Source of the DNA: Acidovorax delafieldii
GTDB taxonomy: Bacteria; Pseudomonadota; Gammaproteobacteria; Burkholderiales; Burkholderiaceae_C
Assembly: GCA_002377855.1 (NCBI GenBank)
Contig: DFQQ01000010.1
Location: forward strand, 248,001-312,000
Direction: 5' to 3'
Length of the DNA: 64,000 nt
Numbering within the stretch: the stretch's first letter is position 1; every line of letters begins with the position of its first letter. Of this stretch, positions 19,973-28,575 are shown one piece after another. The translations under genes were made by a program, and so were the position numbers. The notes below the pieces were generated by a model. That model was not told the origin of the DNA and ran no database searches. It saw only the letters and a list, made by a program, of their open reading frames with translations.

Positions 19973-21583
19973 TTAGCGCAATTGCGCCGCGCGGTAGGCC
20001 ATAGGGATTTGCGCCACCAAGCCTACGCCGGCCGGCTTCCGCCGGTTGGGGGCTGACTCTGCGGCCAGGCGCTGGGCCAGGGATTGAAGTACAGGATCGA
20101 TTTCCGCTCCCACGCGCATCTGCGGGTTGGAAAAGCCATCGGCCTTGCCAGCCTCCACTTCACGTTGCGCAATGATGGGAACAGCGTTGGTGAATGCCTC
20201 GGTGAAGGAATGCGTCGAGCGCAGTTGCTCGTCAAACACGGCCCTGCCAAAAAAGGTCAGCTCGGAGCGGGTGCCGCAGCCATATGACGTGTGCGTGGCA
20301 TCCGCCGCCGTCATGATGAGCGTGGACGGGGTGGTGAGCGCATCCAGCCACCCGCCCGAGTAGCAGGCCGAGATGGCAATCACGCGGTGGCGAATACCCG
20401 CGTCGTCCAGGATATGGCGCAGCAGCTCGGGGGTCATGGGGTCCACCTGCAAAGGCGGATGGGCTGCGGCCAGCCGGTGGTCCCGCGCTCCGTGCGAGGT
20501 CATGTACACCACCAACACGTCTTGGTCGCGGTCCATGGTGGCAGCCAGGGCGTCGACGGCGCTGCGCAGGTTCTCGGGCGTGGCCCACAGGTGGGTGTCG
20601 GCGGTTTCTGCGTGGTTGAGCAAATGCAGCACGCGCCCTCCGGCATCAAAGCGCTCTTGCAGCAGATCGCTCACCATGGTGCTTTCGCGGCGAAACACTT
20701 CCTCGCCCGCGTACGGCGCAAACACCAGGCCATACACATCGGTCACGCCAGGGCGCTCCGGGGTCAGGTCTTGCACGTAAGACTCCAGCATGAGCTGCTG
20801 CCCTTCAAACACCGACTGCGACAAGAGCATGGTGGCCGGTGGCGTGCTGGGCTCCTCAGCATCTGCGAGTGCCTGCTCATCTGCGGCTGGCTTCCAGGCA
20901 GGGTCGGCCCCCAGGCCCAACTGCAGGGCGGTGCCGGCCAGCAGACAGAAGGCAAACACGGCATTACGCCAACGAGATCGTACGAAACGCGCGGTGAGCC
21001 TCATGAGTGCGGCGTAGGAAAACAACATTGCCACAACCGCCACAAGCCCCAGCAGCAACTCAGGCAGCGCCCATTGCGCCCCGCCCAGCCATACCGGCGA
21101 AGCGGGCGCTGCGCTGTCTCCGGCCGGCAAGGCGTACAAAGGGAGCAACCACGGCAGCAGAGCCAAATTGCTCAGCACCAGCCACGCCGGCACGCCACCC
21201 ACGAGCCGCCCCACCGGGGCTTCGACCCGCTCTTCCACTGTCGGCATGGCCCACCAGGCGACCGCCAGCAAGGCAAGCGACAGCCATTGCTGGCCCAGCC
21301 AAGCTTTCGCATCGAACTGCACCGGGCCAGCAGCCACCGCAGCCCACCACTCACCCAACAAAGCGAGCCCCCAGCACGCGGCCACAAATAGCAGCAACTG
21401 CGCCCGGGTGGGCGTTGCCGTACCTGTGCGCGGCGCCAAAAACACGGCGGCACGCAATCCCTCAACGAACCAGCGGTACCAGGGAAGGTGTACGGGCTGC
21501 GCGGGTGCATCAGGAGCGCCAACCAACGCAGTGGCGGGGGAATGAGAAGCGGAAATTTCAGCGGATGGAGACTGGGCGGTCAT
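19973..21583 (-). CDS. Membrane-anchored C13 (legumain-like) cysteine peptidase
   Basis: The 536-residue product has a long Pro/Ala-rich N-terminus, about five transmembrane helices (residues 60-240), then a caspase/legumain-like domain. The catalytic histidine is in VVYMTSHGARD and the cysteine in AISACYSGGW, the C13 arrangement. Bacterial C13 proteins with this membrane layout are known from genomes, but their substrates are poorly characterised. It precedes the FtsX-type permease by 12 bases and probably shares its transcript. A membrane or envelope processing role is an inference. Confidence 0.85.
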   Translation of the reverse strand: MTAQSPSAEISASHSPATALVGAPDAPAQPVHLPWYRWFVEGLRAAVFLAPRTGTATPTRAQLLLFVAACWGLALLGEWWAAVAAGPVQFDAKAWLGQQWLSLALLAVAWWAMPTVEERVEAPVGRLVGGVPAWLVLSNLALLPWLLPLYALPAGDSAAPASPVWLGGAQWALPELLLGLVAVVAMLFSYAALMRLTARFVRSRWRNAVFAFCLLAGTALQLGLGADPAWKPAADEQALADAEEPSTPPATMLLSQSVFEGQQLMLESYVQDLTPERPGVTDVYGLVFAPYAGEEVFRRESTMVSDLLQERFDAGGRVLHLLNHAETADTHLWATPENLRSAVDALAATMDRDQDVLVVYMTSHGARDHRLAAAHPPLQVDPMTPELLRHILDDAGIRHRVIAISACYSGGWLDALTTPSTLIMTAADATHTSYGCGTRSELTFFGRAVFDEQLRSTHSFTEAFTNAVPIIAQREVEAGKADGFSNPQMRVGAEIDPVLQSLAQRLAAESAPNRRKPAGVGLVAQIPMAYRAAQLR

Positions 21584-21884
21584 GCCGCCATCATGCCATT
21601 AGACCAAAACGTGCTCCAGCGCTTATCTGAAAAGCGCGAGTAGCTATTATTTCAATAGCAACAGACGGAACATGAGATGTGAGAGCGCCGCAAGAACGGC
21701 CGCACTCCGCCATGCTCCAAGCGCGACATCCGGCACACCTTGATACGCCTTGAATCCGGCGCGACAAAACCGATGTGCAGGGCAGCCGGGGGAAGCATCA
21801 CCGGCGCAGGCCATCTCCCAGACTTTGGGCAACGGAATCGAAGCCGAGCGCACAGCGGTGGCTCGCCAACCTGCCGATGCGATT
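21584..21884. other. Intergenic stretch between the C13 peptidase and fdhD
   Basis: This 301-base gap contains a palindromic repeat at 21605-21661. I see no convincing ORF with family character, RNA gene or terminator in the remainder. It lies between the fdhD stop and the peptidase start on the same strand, so it should hold the promoter for the peptidase-permease pair. Confidence 0.5.
21605..21661. repeat. Recurrent palindromic repeat, copy 6
   Basis: CAAAACGTGCTCCAGCGCTT followed by ATCTGAAAAGCGCGAGTAGC and TATTATTTCAATAGCA: a complete copy with both cores and A/T ends, close to the copy at 60009. Confidence 0.8.
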
Positions 21885-22811
21885 TCAGGCCAATTCGGGC
21901 TGCAGCACCAGCCGGTGCGCACCGGCATAGCAAACAAAGCGCCGGTTGGTAGCCCTGCCGATGGCACACAACCCCAGCTGCTGGGCCACCGCATGGCCCA
22001 TCTGCGTCATGCCGCTGCGCGACACCACGATGGGCACCCCCATCTGGGCAGACTTGATGACCATCTCGCTGGTCAACCGGCCCGTGGTGTAGAACACCTT
22101 GTCCGCGCCGGTCATGGGGTGGAAGGGCAGCCCGTTGCCTTCGCCGCCCGCAGGCGGCACGCAGCTGGCGGGCGGGCTGGGTTCGGGGTTCATCCACATC
22201 CAGCCAGCGATGGTGTCAATGGCATTGTGGCGGCCCACGTCTTCCACAAACACCAGCATCTCGTCGCCGCGAAACAGCGCGCAGCCGTGCACTGACCCGG
22301 CCGATTTGTAGGTGGTTTCCTTGATGCGGATGGCATTCACCAAGCCATACAGCTGTGCCTGGGTGAGTTGCGCGGTTGGCAGCTCAATGCGATCGACTTC
22401 GTCCATCAGCCCACCAAACACACTGCCCTGGCCGCAACCGGTGGTCACTACCTTGCTGGCAGTGCGCTCTTCAATGCGGGCGATCCCGTGGCGCGTGCGC
22501 ACGGCGGCGGCGTTGACGTCCCAGTCCACCGTGATGGACTCGATGTCGAGCGCAGAGTCCACCAGCCGCTGGTTGCGCAGGTAGCCCAACACCAGCAATT
22601 CAGGGTGAGCACCCAGCGTCATGAGCGTCACCAGCTCGCGGCGATCTACATACACCGTCAGCGCACGTTCTGCGGGAATGTGCACCTGCTCAGTCTCACC
22701 GCGCTCGTTGAGAACGACCACGGCCTGCGTGAGCGGCGCGTGCGCCTGGGTCAAACGCGGCAAAGCGGACGGTTCGAGGGAGGCCGCGCGGGCCGGCGTG
22801 GAATCTTTCAT
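21885..22811 (-). CDS. fdhD: Formate dehydrogenase accessory sulfurtransferase FdhD
   Basis: The 308-residue product has the FdhD core: the Cys-containing TTGCGQGSVFGG loop, VHGCALFRGDEMLVFVEDVGRHNAIDT, and KVFYTTGRLTSEMVIKSAQ followed by VSRSGMT. FdhD moves sulfur from IscS to the molybdenum bis-MGD cofactor and is needed for active formate dehydrogenase. In E. coli FdhD the catalytic pair is CxxC; here only one Cys is present in that loop (TGCG). It contains a Gly/Pro-rich insertion (PEPSPPASCVPPAGGEG) at about residues 205-225. It follows the FDH operon behind a terminator and a MITE-like element, so it may have its own promoter. Confidence 0.94.
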   Translation of the reverse strand: MKDSTPARAASLEPSALPRLTQAHAPLTQAVVVLNERGETEQVHIPAERALTVYVDRRELVTLMTLGAHPELLVLGYLRNQRLVDSALDIESITVDWDVNAAAVRTRHGIARIEERTASKVVTTGCGQGSVFGGLMDEVDRIELPTAQLTQAQLYGLVNAIRIKETTYKSAGSVHGCALFRGDEMLVFVEDVGRHNAIDTIAGWMWMNPEPSPPASCVPPAGGEGNGLPFHPMTGADKVFYTTGRLTSEMVIKSAQMGVPIVVSRSGMTQMGHAVAQQLGLCAIGRATNRRFVCYAGAHRLVLQPELA

Positions 22812-22828
22812 GGAAGCAGCGTACACGC

Positions 22829-22860
22829 AAAAAAGCCGCAAGCTCCGGGAACTTGCGGCT
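22829..22860 (-). terminator. Rho-independent terminator of the exported FDH operon
   Basis: On the minus strand AGCCGCAAG, a nine-base loop and CTTGCGGCT are followed directly by TTTTTT. The 9-bp perfect stem with a U tract is a textbook terminator. It lies between the last FDH operon gene (stop at 23093) and fdhD, only 18 bases before the fdhD start, and is separated from the operon by the MITE-like element. Confidence 0.8.
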
Positions 22861-23033
22861 AGGGGCCCCTCTGCACGAATCGCCGCGCCGCGTGCATCTG
22901 CGCAATCGGGCGGTCTGCGGCGTTGCAAATACTCGCAATAGCTACGGCTATTGCTGCGTTTTGCGTTTTGCGCCTTCCAGCCCATCCCGATCCACAGTGC
23001 GCACTTGCCGCTCGATTCGTGCAGAGGGTCCCT
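22861..23033. mobile_element. MITE-like element with terminal inverted repeats, copy 2
   Basis: This copy shares the ends (CCCTCTGCACGAATCG and CGATTCGTGCAGAGGGTCCC) and body of the element at 16009, including GCGTTGCAAATACTCGCAAT and the palindrome CAATAGCTACGGCTATTG. It has a 7-base duplication (TTTTGCG) near the middle and one added base at the left end. It lies between the last FDH operon gene and its terminator, so it would be transcribed with the operon. Confidence 0.65.
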
Positions 23034-23092
23034 AGGCCACAACGATGGCGGTCACGCGGGCACCGATTCAGAGCCCGCATCCGTGTTGTGCG

Positions 23093-23470
23093 TCAGGACT
23101 TGGGGGCGGACGCGGCAGGCGTGGTCGTGCTGGGCGGGCTGCTGGCTGTGCCCGGTGGCGAATGGGCCCCCGAAGCCTCAATTGGTTTGTCAGCCGGCGG
23201 CGTGTACGCAAAGGGTCCCGGGTCGGTACATGCCGACGACGGCACTGCGGGCTTGGCGTCTTTGGCTGTCTTGCGGTAGTGAGCGGCCACGCGGTCTTGG
23301 GCCTGGCAGAGCTTGTAGTTGTCTACCTTGCCCGACCATGCGGTCTTGGCGGCAGCTTCGGCCGCCTTGGCAGCCGCTTCGGGCGTGGGGGCTGGCAGCT
23401 TGGCTAGCGCCATCGAACACAGGCAACCGGTGCACAGTGCCAGCAAGGTGGAACGGAATGTTTGCTTCAT
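23093..23470 (-). CDS. Small secreted protein at the end of the FDH operon
   Basis: The 125-residue product has a Sec signal peptide (KQTFRSTLLALCTGCLCSMALA, cut near ALA-K), a short Ala-rich helix, a conserved-looking middle (KVDNYKLCQAQDRVAAHYRK) with one Cys pair (LCQAQ and SSACTDPGPF), and a disordered Pro/Ser/Ala tail. I do not recognise a named family. It starts 11 bases after the FDH gamma subunit stop and is surely co-transcribed, which suggests an accessory role in the periplasm. The ATG at 23470 is chosen to give the signal peptide its normal basic start. Confidence 0.75.
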   Translation of the reverse strand: MKQTFRSTLLALCTGCLCSMALAKLPAPTPEAAAKAAEAAAKTAWSGKVDNYKLCQAQDRVAAHYRKTAKDAKPAVPSSACTDPGPFAYTPPADKPIEASGAHSPPGTASSPPSTTTPAASAPKS

Positions 23471-23481
23471 GGTGCGTTGCC

Positions 23482-24684
23482 TCATACCTGCGCGGGCTGC
23501 CCCGCAGTGGGTGACGCGGCTTCACCCGCTGCGGGCGCTGCACTGCGTTGCCGTGGAATCTTGCCTGCTTGAACGTCGTCGTGCCACAACTCGTGGTGCT
23601 CTTTCGCCCAGGCATCGGTCACATAACCCGTCTTCATGGCCTTGTAAGCGCCGCGCATGCCCACGGTGCCCATGTAAATGTGGCCGCAAATCAGCGCCAT
23701 CATCCAGATGGCCAGGGTGGCGTGGACCATGTGGGCGATCTGCATGTCGCCACGCACATCACCAAAACCGGGGATGAGTTTGTCGAGCACCAGACCGGTA
23801 CCCACCACCAAAATCCCGGGAATCGTGACCCCCCACCAGAACAATCCCTTTTCGCCCGCATTGAAGCGGTGCGATGGCACTTGATGGTCTCCGCCCAGCA
23901 TACCGCCCGCCTTGGACAGCCACACGAAGTCGGCGCGGTTGGCGATGTTGTCCTTCACGAACGTGATGATGATGACCAGCAACGAGACCGCGAACAACGG
24001 GCCCACAAAGTTGTGCACGTTCTTGAGGGCATAAGCCAGCCAGCCAAACAGCGTGGCACCCATGATGGGCAACAGGAAGAACTTGCCAAACGCCATCACG
24101 ATGCCCGAAATGGCCAAGGCAACAAAAGCGAAGGCATTGGCCCAGTGGGCGGCGCGTTCAAACGGTGTAAACCGCTCGATGCGGCGCGTGCCAGGACCGT
24201 CAGGATAGTCATGGCCCAGGGGGCCCTTGGCAAAATAAAAAATGCCCAATGCCAACAGAACGATGGCAAACAGCGCTGCGCCGTAAGGAATGATCCAGCG
24301 ATTGCGCACTTCACGCCACGCCTCTCCTGCGTTGGTAAAGCGAGAACCCGGATACTGCACAAAGGGCTGGATCAGGTTGCCCGCCTCGGGCGCCTGCGTT
24401 TTGGGCAAGCTGCTGTAGCCGGTGACGCCCGCACCCACCTGTCTCCACATGGGAGCATTGTTGCCGGGCTGCACCTTCATGCGCTCACCGTTGGTCTGCT
24501 CGGCATAGCCGGGCTCGGCACTCGCGTCTGGCTTGACCTCGAAGATGTTTTGCCCTTGCACACCTGCCACGGCCGCGGCAGGCGCCTCGCCCACGGCGCC
24601 CGAAGCCGTGGGCCCCGCTGGCGCCTGGGCCTGCGCAGCCAGGGCTCCGAAGGCCAGCAGCACGGCACAGATACTGTGTTTCAT
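23482..24684 (-). CDS. fdhC: Formate dehydrogenase subunit gamma (membrane cytochrome b)
   Basis: The 400-residue protein begins with a signal peptide and a periplasmic extension of about 130 residues, then a membrane part with five or so helices that includes RFTPFERAAHWANAFAF, KNVHNFVGPLFAV and MVHATLAIWMMALICGHIYMG. The histidines in these helices are the expected haem b ligands. It anchors the catalytic subunits on the periplasmic side and passes electrons to quinone. The N-terminal extension is longer than in E. coli FdnI/FdoI. It lies 12 bases after the small lipoprotein gene. Confidence 0.92.
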   Translation of the reverse strand: MKHSICAVLLAFGALAAQAQAPAGPTASGAVGEAPAAAVAGVQGQNIFEVKPDASAEPGYAEQTNGERMKVQPGNNAPMWRQVGAGVTGYSSLPKTQAPEAGNLIQPFVQYPGSRFTNAGEAWREVRNRWIIPYGAALFAIVLLALGIFYFAKGPLGHDYPDGPGTRRIERFTPFERAAHWANAFAFVALAISGIVMAFGKFFLLPIMGATLFGWLAYALKNVHNFVGPLFAVSLLVIIITFVKDNIANRADFVWLSKAGGMLGGDHQVPSHRFNAGEKGLFWWGVTIPGILVVGTGLVLDKLIPGFGDVRGDMQIAHMVHATLAIWMMALICGHIYMGTVGMRGAYKAMKTGYVTDAWAKEHHELWHDDVQAGKIPRQRSAAPAAGEAASPTAGQPAQV

Positions 24685-24696
24685 GGCGGACCTCGC

Positions 24697-24936
24697 TCAG
24701 GGCTTTTGGTTGCGGGAGTACTCGTTTTGCCCGTATTGCTGACGCGTGCGCAACTGCTGCTCCCAGCTCGTCTTGTCGCCTGCGGTCCAGCCTGCCTGGG
24801 TGAAATTGCTGCCCGTTCCGGCATAAGGCACTGCGTCGTGCCTGACGGCGCCGCCCGTCTGGGGCTTTTCACCGCAGGCACTCAGTGCCACGCACAAGGT
24901 TGCAGCTATCAAAAGTGAGGAAGCGATGCGTTTCAT
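24697..24936 (-). CDS. Small lipoprotein in the FDH operon
   Basis: The 79-residue product has a lipoprotein signal with lipobox LSAC at about residues 18-21, followed by a 58-residue polar mature part ending in a Gln/Arg/Asn-rich stretch (TRQQYGQNEYSRNQKP). Its ATG overlaps the stop of the beta subunit gene as ATGA, so it is translationally coupled to the enzyme. No characterised family comes to mind. Bases 24903-24915, encoding the hydrophobic signal (LLIAAT), resemble half of the palindromic repeat. Confidence 0.8.
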   Translation of the reverse strand: MKRIASSLLIAATLCVALSACGEKPQTGGAVRHDAVPYAGTGSNFTQAGWTAGDKTSWEQQLRTRQQYGQNEYSRNQKP

Positions 24937-25562
24937 GACTTGGCTCCGTTAGCACCTGCGGGAGGCTGCCCTGCCTGCTTGGAGCCATAGGCAGTGCCCC
25001 AGCCCCAAACCTCGGCACCCTTGCCGCGTTGCACCACGCGATTGCGGAAGATATCTGCTACCACGTCGCCATCACCAGCCAGCAGCGCTTTGGTGGAGCA
25101 CATTTCTGCGCAAGCAGGCAACTTGCCTTCGGCCAAGCGATTGCGACCGTATTTTTCAAACTCCGCCTGGCTACCGTGGGTTTCCGGGCCACCGGCGCAG
25201 AACGTGCACTTGTCCATCTTGCCGCGCACACCGAACGTGCCCTGCGATGGAAACTGTGGCGCACCAAACGGACAGGCATAGCTGCAATAGCCGCAGCCAA
25301 TGCAGACGTCCTTGTCGTGCAGTACCACACCCTCTTCTGTGCGGTAAAAACAATTGACGGGGCAGACAGCCATGCAAGGCGCATCACTGCAATGCATGCA
25401 GGCCACCGAAATGGACTTCTCCCCCGGAACACCGTCATTGAGGGTGACCACACGGCGGCGATTCACGCCCCACGGTACCTCGTGTTCATTTTTGCAAGCG
25501 GTCACGCAGCCGTTGCACTCGATGCAACGCTCAGCGTCGCAGATGAATTTCATTCGTGCCAT
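24933..25562 (-). CDS. fdhB: Formate dehydrogenase FDH3-type subunit beta (four 4Fe-4S clusters)
   Basis: The 209-residue product has four cysteine clusters: CIECNGCVTACKNEH, CMHCSDAPCMAVCPVNC, CIGCGYCSYACPFGAP and CTFCAGG with a later PACAEMC. This is the DMSO-reductase-family electron-transfer subunit. It lacks the C-terminal membrane helix of E. coli FdnH/FdoH, as in the FDH3 type. It passes electrons from the molybdenum subunit to cytochrome b. It is 29 bases downstream of fdhA. Confidence 0.95.
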   Translation of the reverse strand: MARMKFICDAERCIECNGCVTACKNEHEVPWGVNRRRVVTLNDGVPGEKSISVACMHCSDAPCMAVCPVNCFYRTEEGVVLHDKDVCIGCGYCSYACPFGAPQFPSQGTFGVRGKMDKCTFCAGGPETHGSQAEFEKYGRNRLAEGKLPACAEMCSTKALLAGDGDVVADIFRNRVVQRGKGAEVWGWGTAYGSKQAGQPPAGANGAKS

Positions 25563-25591
25563 TGTTGTGTCTCCTGCTCAGCGGCGGGCGC

Positions 25592-28561
25592 TCACGCGCT
25601 CTCCACGTTGCACACCGTGGTCTTGGTTTCTTGCATCATGGTCACGCTGTCGTAGCCATAGGTGGTGGCCGTATTCACTGCCTCACCGCGCACCACTGGG
25701 GCCGCGCCCTTGGGGTAGTGGGCCAGCAAGTCGGCGCCTTGCCAGCGTCCTGAGAAGTGGAACGGCATCCAGACCGTGTCGGGTGCCACACGCTCTGTGA
25801 CCAGGGCCTGCACATTCAGGCGGGCACCGGTGGGCGAGCTCAACCACACCCGGCCGCCGTTGCGGATGCCCCGGTCCGCTGCGGTCTTGGGGTTGATTTC
25901 CACAAACGCTTCTTGCTGCAGTTCGGCCAGCCAGGGGTTGGACCGGGTCTCTTCGCCGCCGCCTTCGTACTCGACCAAGCGGCCCGAAGTGAGGATGAGC
26001 GGGAACTTCTCGTAGACCTTGTCGGCCACGTTCTTGTCCTGCACCGTCTTGTACAGCGTGGGCAGGCGCCAGAAGGCCTTCTTGTCCTCGTGCGTGGGGT
26101 ATTTGGCAACGAGGTCTGGGCGGGTGCCGTACAAGGGCTCGCGGTGCTGCGGGATCGGGTCGGGGAAATTCCAGACCACGGCACGCGCCTTGGCGTTGCC
26201 GAAGGGATGGCAGCCGTGCACTTTCATGGTGACACGGATGATGCCGCCGGAAGGATCGGTCTTCCAGTTCTTGCCCTCGGCGGCCCTCTTTTCGGCGTCC
26301 GTCAGGTCGTCCCACCAGCCCAGCTTTTTCAGCAGCACATGGTCAAACTCGGGGTAGCCCGTGGTGATGTCTGCGCCCAGCGAATGCGAGCCGTCTTCAG
26401 CCAACAGGTTTTCACCGTTGCGTTCCACACCAAAGTTGGCGCGGAAGTTACCGCCGCCATCCATCACGTGTTTGGACGTGTCGTACAGGTTCGACGTTCC
26501 TGGGTGCTTGAGTTCAGGCGTGCCGTAGCAAGGCCAGGGCAGGCCAAAGTAGTCACCTGCGAAGTCGTAGCCGGTTTCCTTGTCCTTGCCACCCTTGGCC
26601 TTGAGGGTTTTCACATCGAACACGTGCATGTTCTTCATGTGGGCCTTCAGGCGCTCAGGGCTTTGGCCTGTGTAGCCGATGGTCCAAACCGAGCGGTTGA
26701 TTTCACGCAGGATGTCTTCGACCATGGGCTCGTCCATGCCCTTGACCTTTTGTATCTTGTAGTTCTTGACCAGCTCCTTGTCGAAGCCCAGTTTTTGCGC
26801 AAACTGGTACATGATCATGTGGTCAGAACGGCTCTCCCACAAAGGCTCGATGACCTTCTCGCGCCATTGCAACGAGCGGTTGGAGGCGGTGCAGGAACCG
26901 CTGGTCTCAAACTGCGTGGCCGCTGGCAGCAGATACACCGCGCGGTTGGGGTTCAAGTCCTCGGACTTGCCGGGCATGGCAGCCATGGCAGCGGTTGCCG
27001 ATGGGTAGGGGTCTACCACCACCAGCAGGTCCAGCTTGTCCATGGCGCGCTTCATTTCGAGGCCACGGGTCTGCGAGTTGGGGGCATGGCCCCAATAGAA
27101 CACGCCGCGCAGGTTGGAATCTTGGTCGATGAGTTCGTTCTTCTCCAGCACCCCGTCGATCCAGCGCGAGACGGTGATGCCGTTCTTGGTCATCATCGCG
27201 GGCGTGGCGTACTGCTTCTTGATCCACTCGAAGTCCACACCCCACACGTTGGCAAAGTGCTTCCAGGCGCCTTCGGCCAGCCCGTAGTAGCCGGGCAGCG
27301 AGTCGGGGTTGGGGCCCACGTCGGTCGCGCCCTGCACGTTGTCGTGGCCACGGAAGATGTTGGTGCCGCCACCGCTCTTGCCCACATTGCCCAAGGCCAA
27401 CTGCAAGATGCAGGAGGCGCGTACCATGGCGTTGCCAATGGTGTGCTGCGTCTGGCCCATGCACCACACGATGGTGCCAGGGCGGCTGTCGGCCAAGATC
27501 TTGGCGACCTTGAACATCTGTTCTTCCTTGACTCCGCAGGCCTCTTCCACCTTGTCGGGCGTCCACTTGGCCAGCACTTCGTCGCGCACCTTGTCCATGC
27601 CGTACACACGGTCGTGGATGTACTTCTTGTCTTCCCAGCCGTTCTTGAAGATGTGGTAAGCCAAGCCAAACAGGAAGGGAATGTCGGTGCCCGAGCGGAT
27701 GCGCACGTACTCGTCTGCTTTGGCGGCCGTGCGGGTGAAGCGGGGGTCCACCACAATCATCTTGCAGCCAGTTTCCTTGGCGTGCAGCATGTGCAGCATG
27801 CTGACGGGGTGGGCTTCGGCAGCGTTGGAGCCAATGTACAGAGCGACCTTGCTGTTTTGCATGTCGTTGTACGAGTTGGTCATGGCGCCGTAGCCCCAGG
27901 TGTTCGCCACGCCAGCCACGGTGGTGGAGTGGCAGATGCGCGCCTGGTGGTCACAGTTGTTGCTGCCCCAAAAGCTCACGAACTTGCGCAGCAAATAGGC
28001 CTGCTCGTTGTTGTGCTTGGAAGAGCCGATGAAGTACACGCTGTCCGGACCACTGGCCTTGCGCAGCTCGAGCATCTTGGCGGAGATTTCGGTCAAGGCC
28101 GTGTCCCAGCTGATGCGCTCATACTTGCCGTTGACCAGCTTCATGGGGTAGCGCAGGCGGTATTCGCCGTGACCGTGCTCGCGCAGGGCCGCACCCTTGG
28201 CGCAGTGCGCACCCAGGTTGATGGGCGAATCGAACACAGGCTCCTGGCGCACCCACACGCCGTTTTCCACCACCGCATCCACGGCGCAGCCCACCGAGCA
28301 GTGGGTGCACACCGTGCGGCGCACTTCAATCTTGCTGTCGCCCAGGCCCACCTTGGCGCCTTCAGCCGCTTGGGACTTCTTGACCAGGGTGAGTTGCGAG
28401 GCCGCTATGCCAACACCCACCCCGAGGCCAGAGCGGCGCAGAAAGGCGCGGCGGTCCATGGTGGGCAGCGCTTGGGAAAGACCCCGGCGCAGGCTGTGGA
28501 CAAAAGGAGAGGATGTCGATGCACTTTGCGGTGCATGCGCAGTCTTTTTGGTGAGCAACAT
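25592..28561 (-). CDS. fdhA: Exported formate dehydrogenase catalytic subunit (Mo/W bis-MGD)
   Basis: The 989-residue product has a twin-arginine signal (RRAFLRR) about 38 residues in, an unusually long leader, then the 4Fe-4S motif CTHCSVGC and downstream Cys, and the molybdopterin oxidoreductase domains. The metal-ligand position is cysteine (ARICHSTTVAG) where E. coli FdnG has selenocysteine. The C-terminal cofactor-binding domain (FPLILTSGRLVEYEGGG) is intact. It oxidises formate to CO2 in the periplasm. The ATG at 28561 is used; a TTG six codons upstream overlaps the preceding gene. It follows the Tat-leader gene by 14 bases. Confidence 0.96.
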   Translation of the reverse strand: MLLTKKTAHAPQSASTSSPFVHSLRRGLSQALPTMDRRAFLRRSGLGVGVGIAASQLTLVKKSQAAEGAKVGLGDSKIEVRRTVCTHCSVGCAVDAVVENGVWVRQEPVFDSPINLGAHCAKGAALREHGHGEYRLRYPMKLVNGKYERISWDTALTEISAKMLELRKASGPDSVYFIGSSKHNNEQAYLLRKFVSFWGSNNCDHQARICHSTTVAGVANTWGYGAMTNSYNDMQNSKVALYIGSNAAEAHPVSMLHMLHAKETGCKMIVVDPRFTRTAAKADEYVRIRSGTDIPFLFGLAYHIFKNGWEDKKYIHDRVYGMDKVRDEVLAKWTPDKVEEACGVKEEQMFKVAKILADSRPGTIVWCMGQTQHTIGNAMVRASCILQLALGNVGKSGGGTNIFRGHDNVQGATDVGPNPDSLPGYYGLAEGAWKHFANVWGVDFEWIKKQYATPAMMTKNGITVSRWIDGVLEKNELIDQDSNLRGVFYWGHAPNSQTRGLEMKRAMDKLDLLVVVDPYPSATAAMAAMPGKSEDLNPNRAVYLLPAATQFETSGSCTASNRSLQWREKVIEPLWESRSDHMIMYQFAQKLGFDKELVKNYKIQKVKGMDEPMVEDILREINRSVWTIGYTGQSPERLKAHMKNMHVFDVKTLKAKGGKDKETGYDFAGDYFGLPWPCYGTPELKHPGTSNLYDTSKHVMDGGGNFRANFGVERNGENLLAEDGSHSLGADITTGYPEFDHVLLKKLGWWDDLTDAEKRAAEGKNWKTDPSGGIIRVTMKVHGCHPFGNAKARAVVWNFPDPIPQHREPLYGTRPDLVAKYPTHEDKKAFWRLPTLYKTVQDKNVADKVYEKFPLILTSGRLVEYEGGGEETRSNPWLAELQQEAFVEINPKTAADRGIRNGGRVWLSSPTGARLNVQALVTERVAPDTVWMPFHFSGRWQGADLLAHYPKGAAPVVRGEAVNTATTYGYDSVTMMQETKTTVCNVESA

Positions 28562-28575
28562 GGCGCGCCCCGAAA

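Noticed and set aside
27900..27960. Selenocysteine (in-frame TGA) at the formate dehydrogenase active site
   Set aside because: Both catalytic subunits encode cysteine at this position (ICHST and LCHAS) and the frames are uninterrupted.
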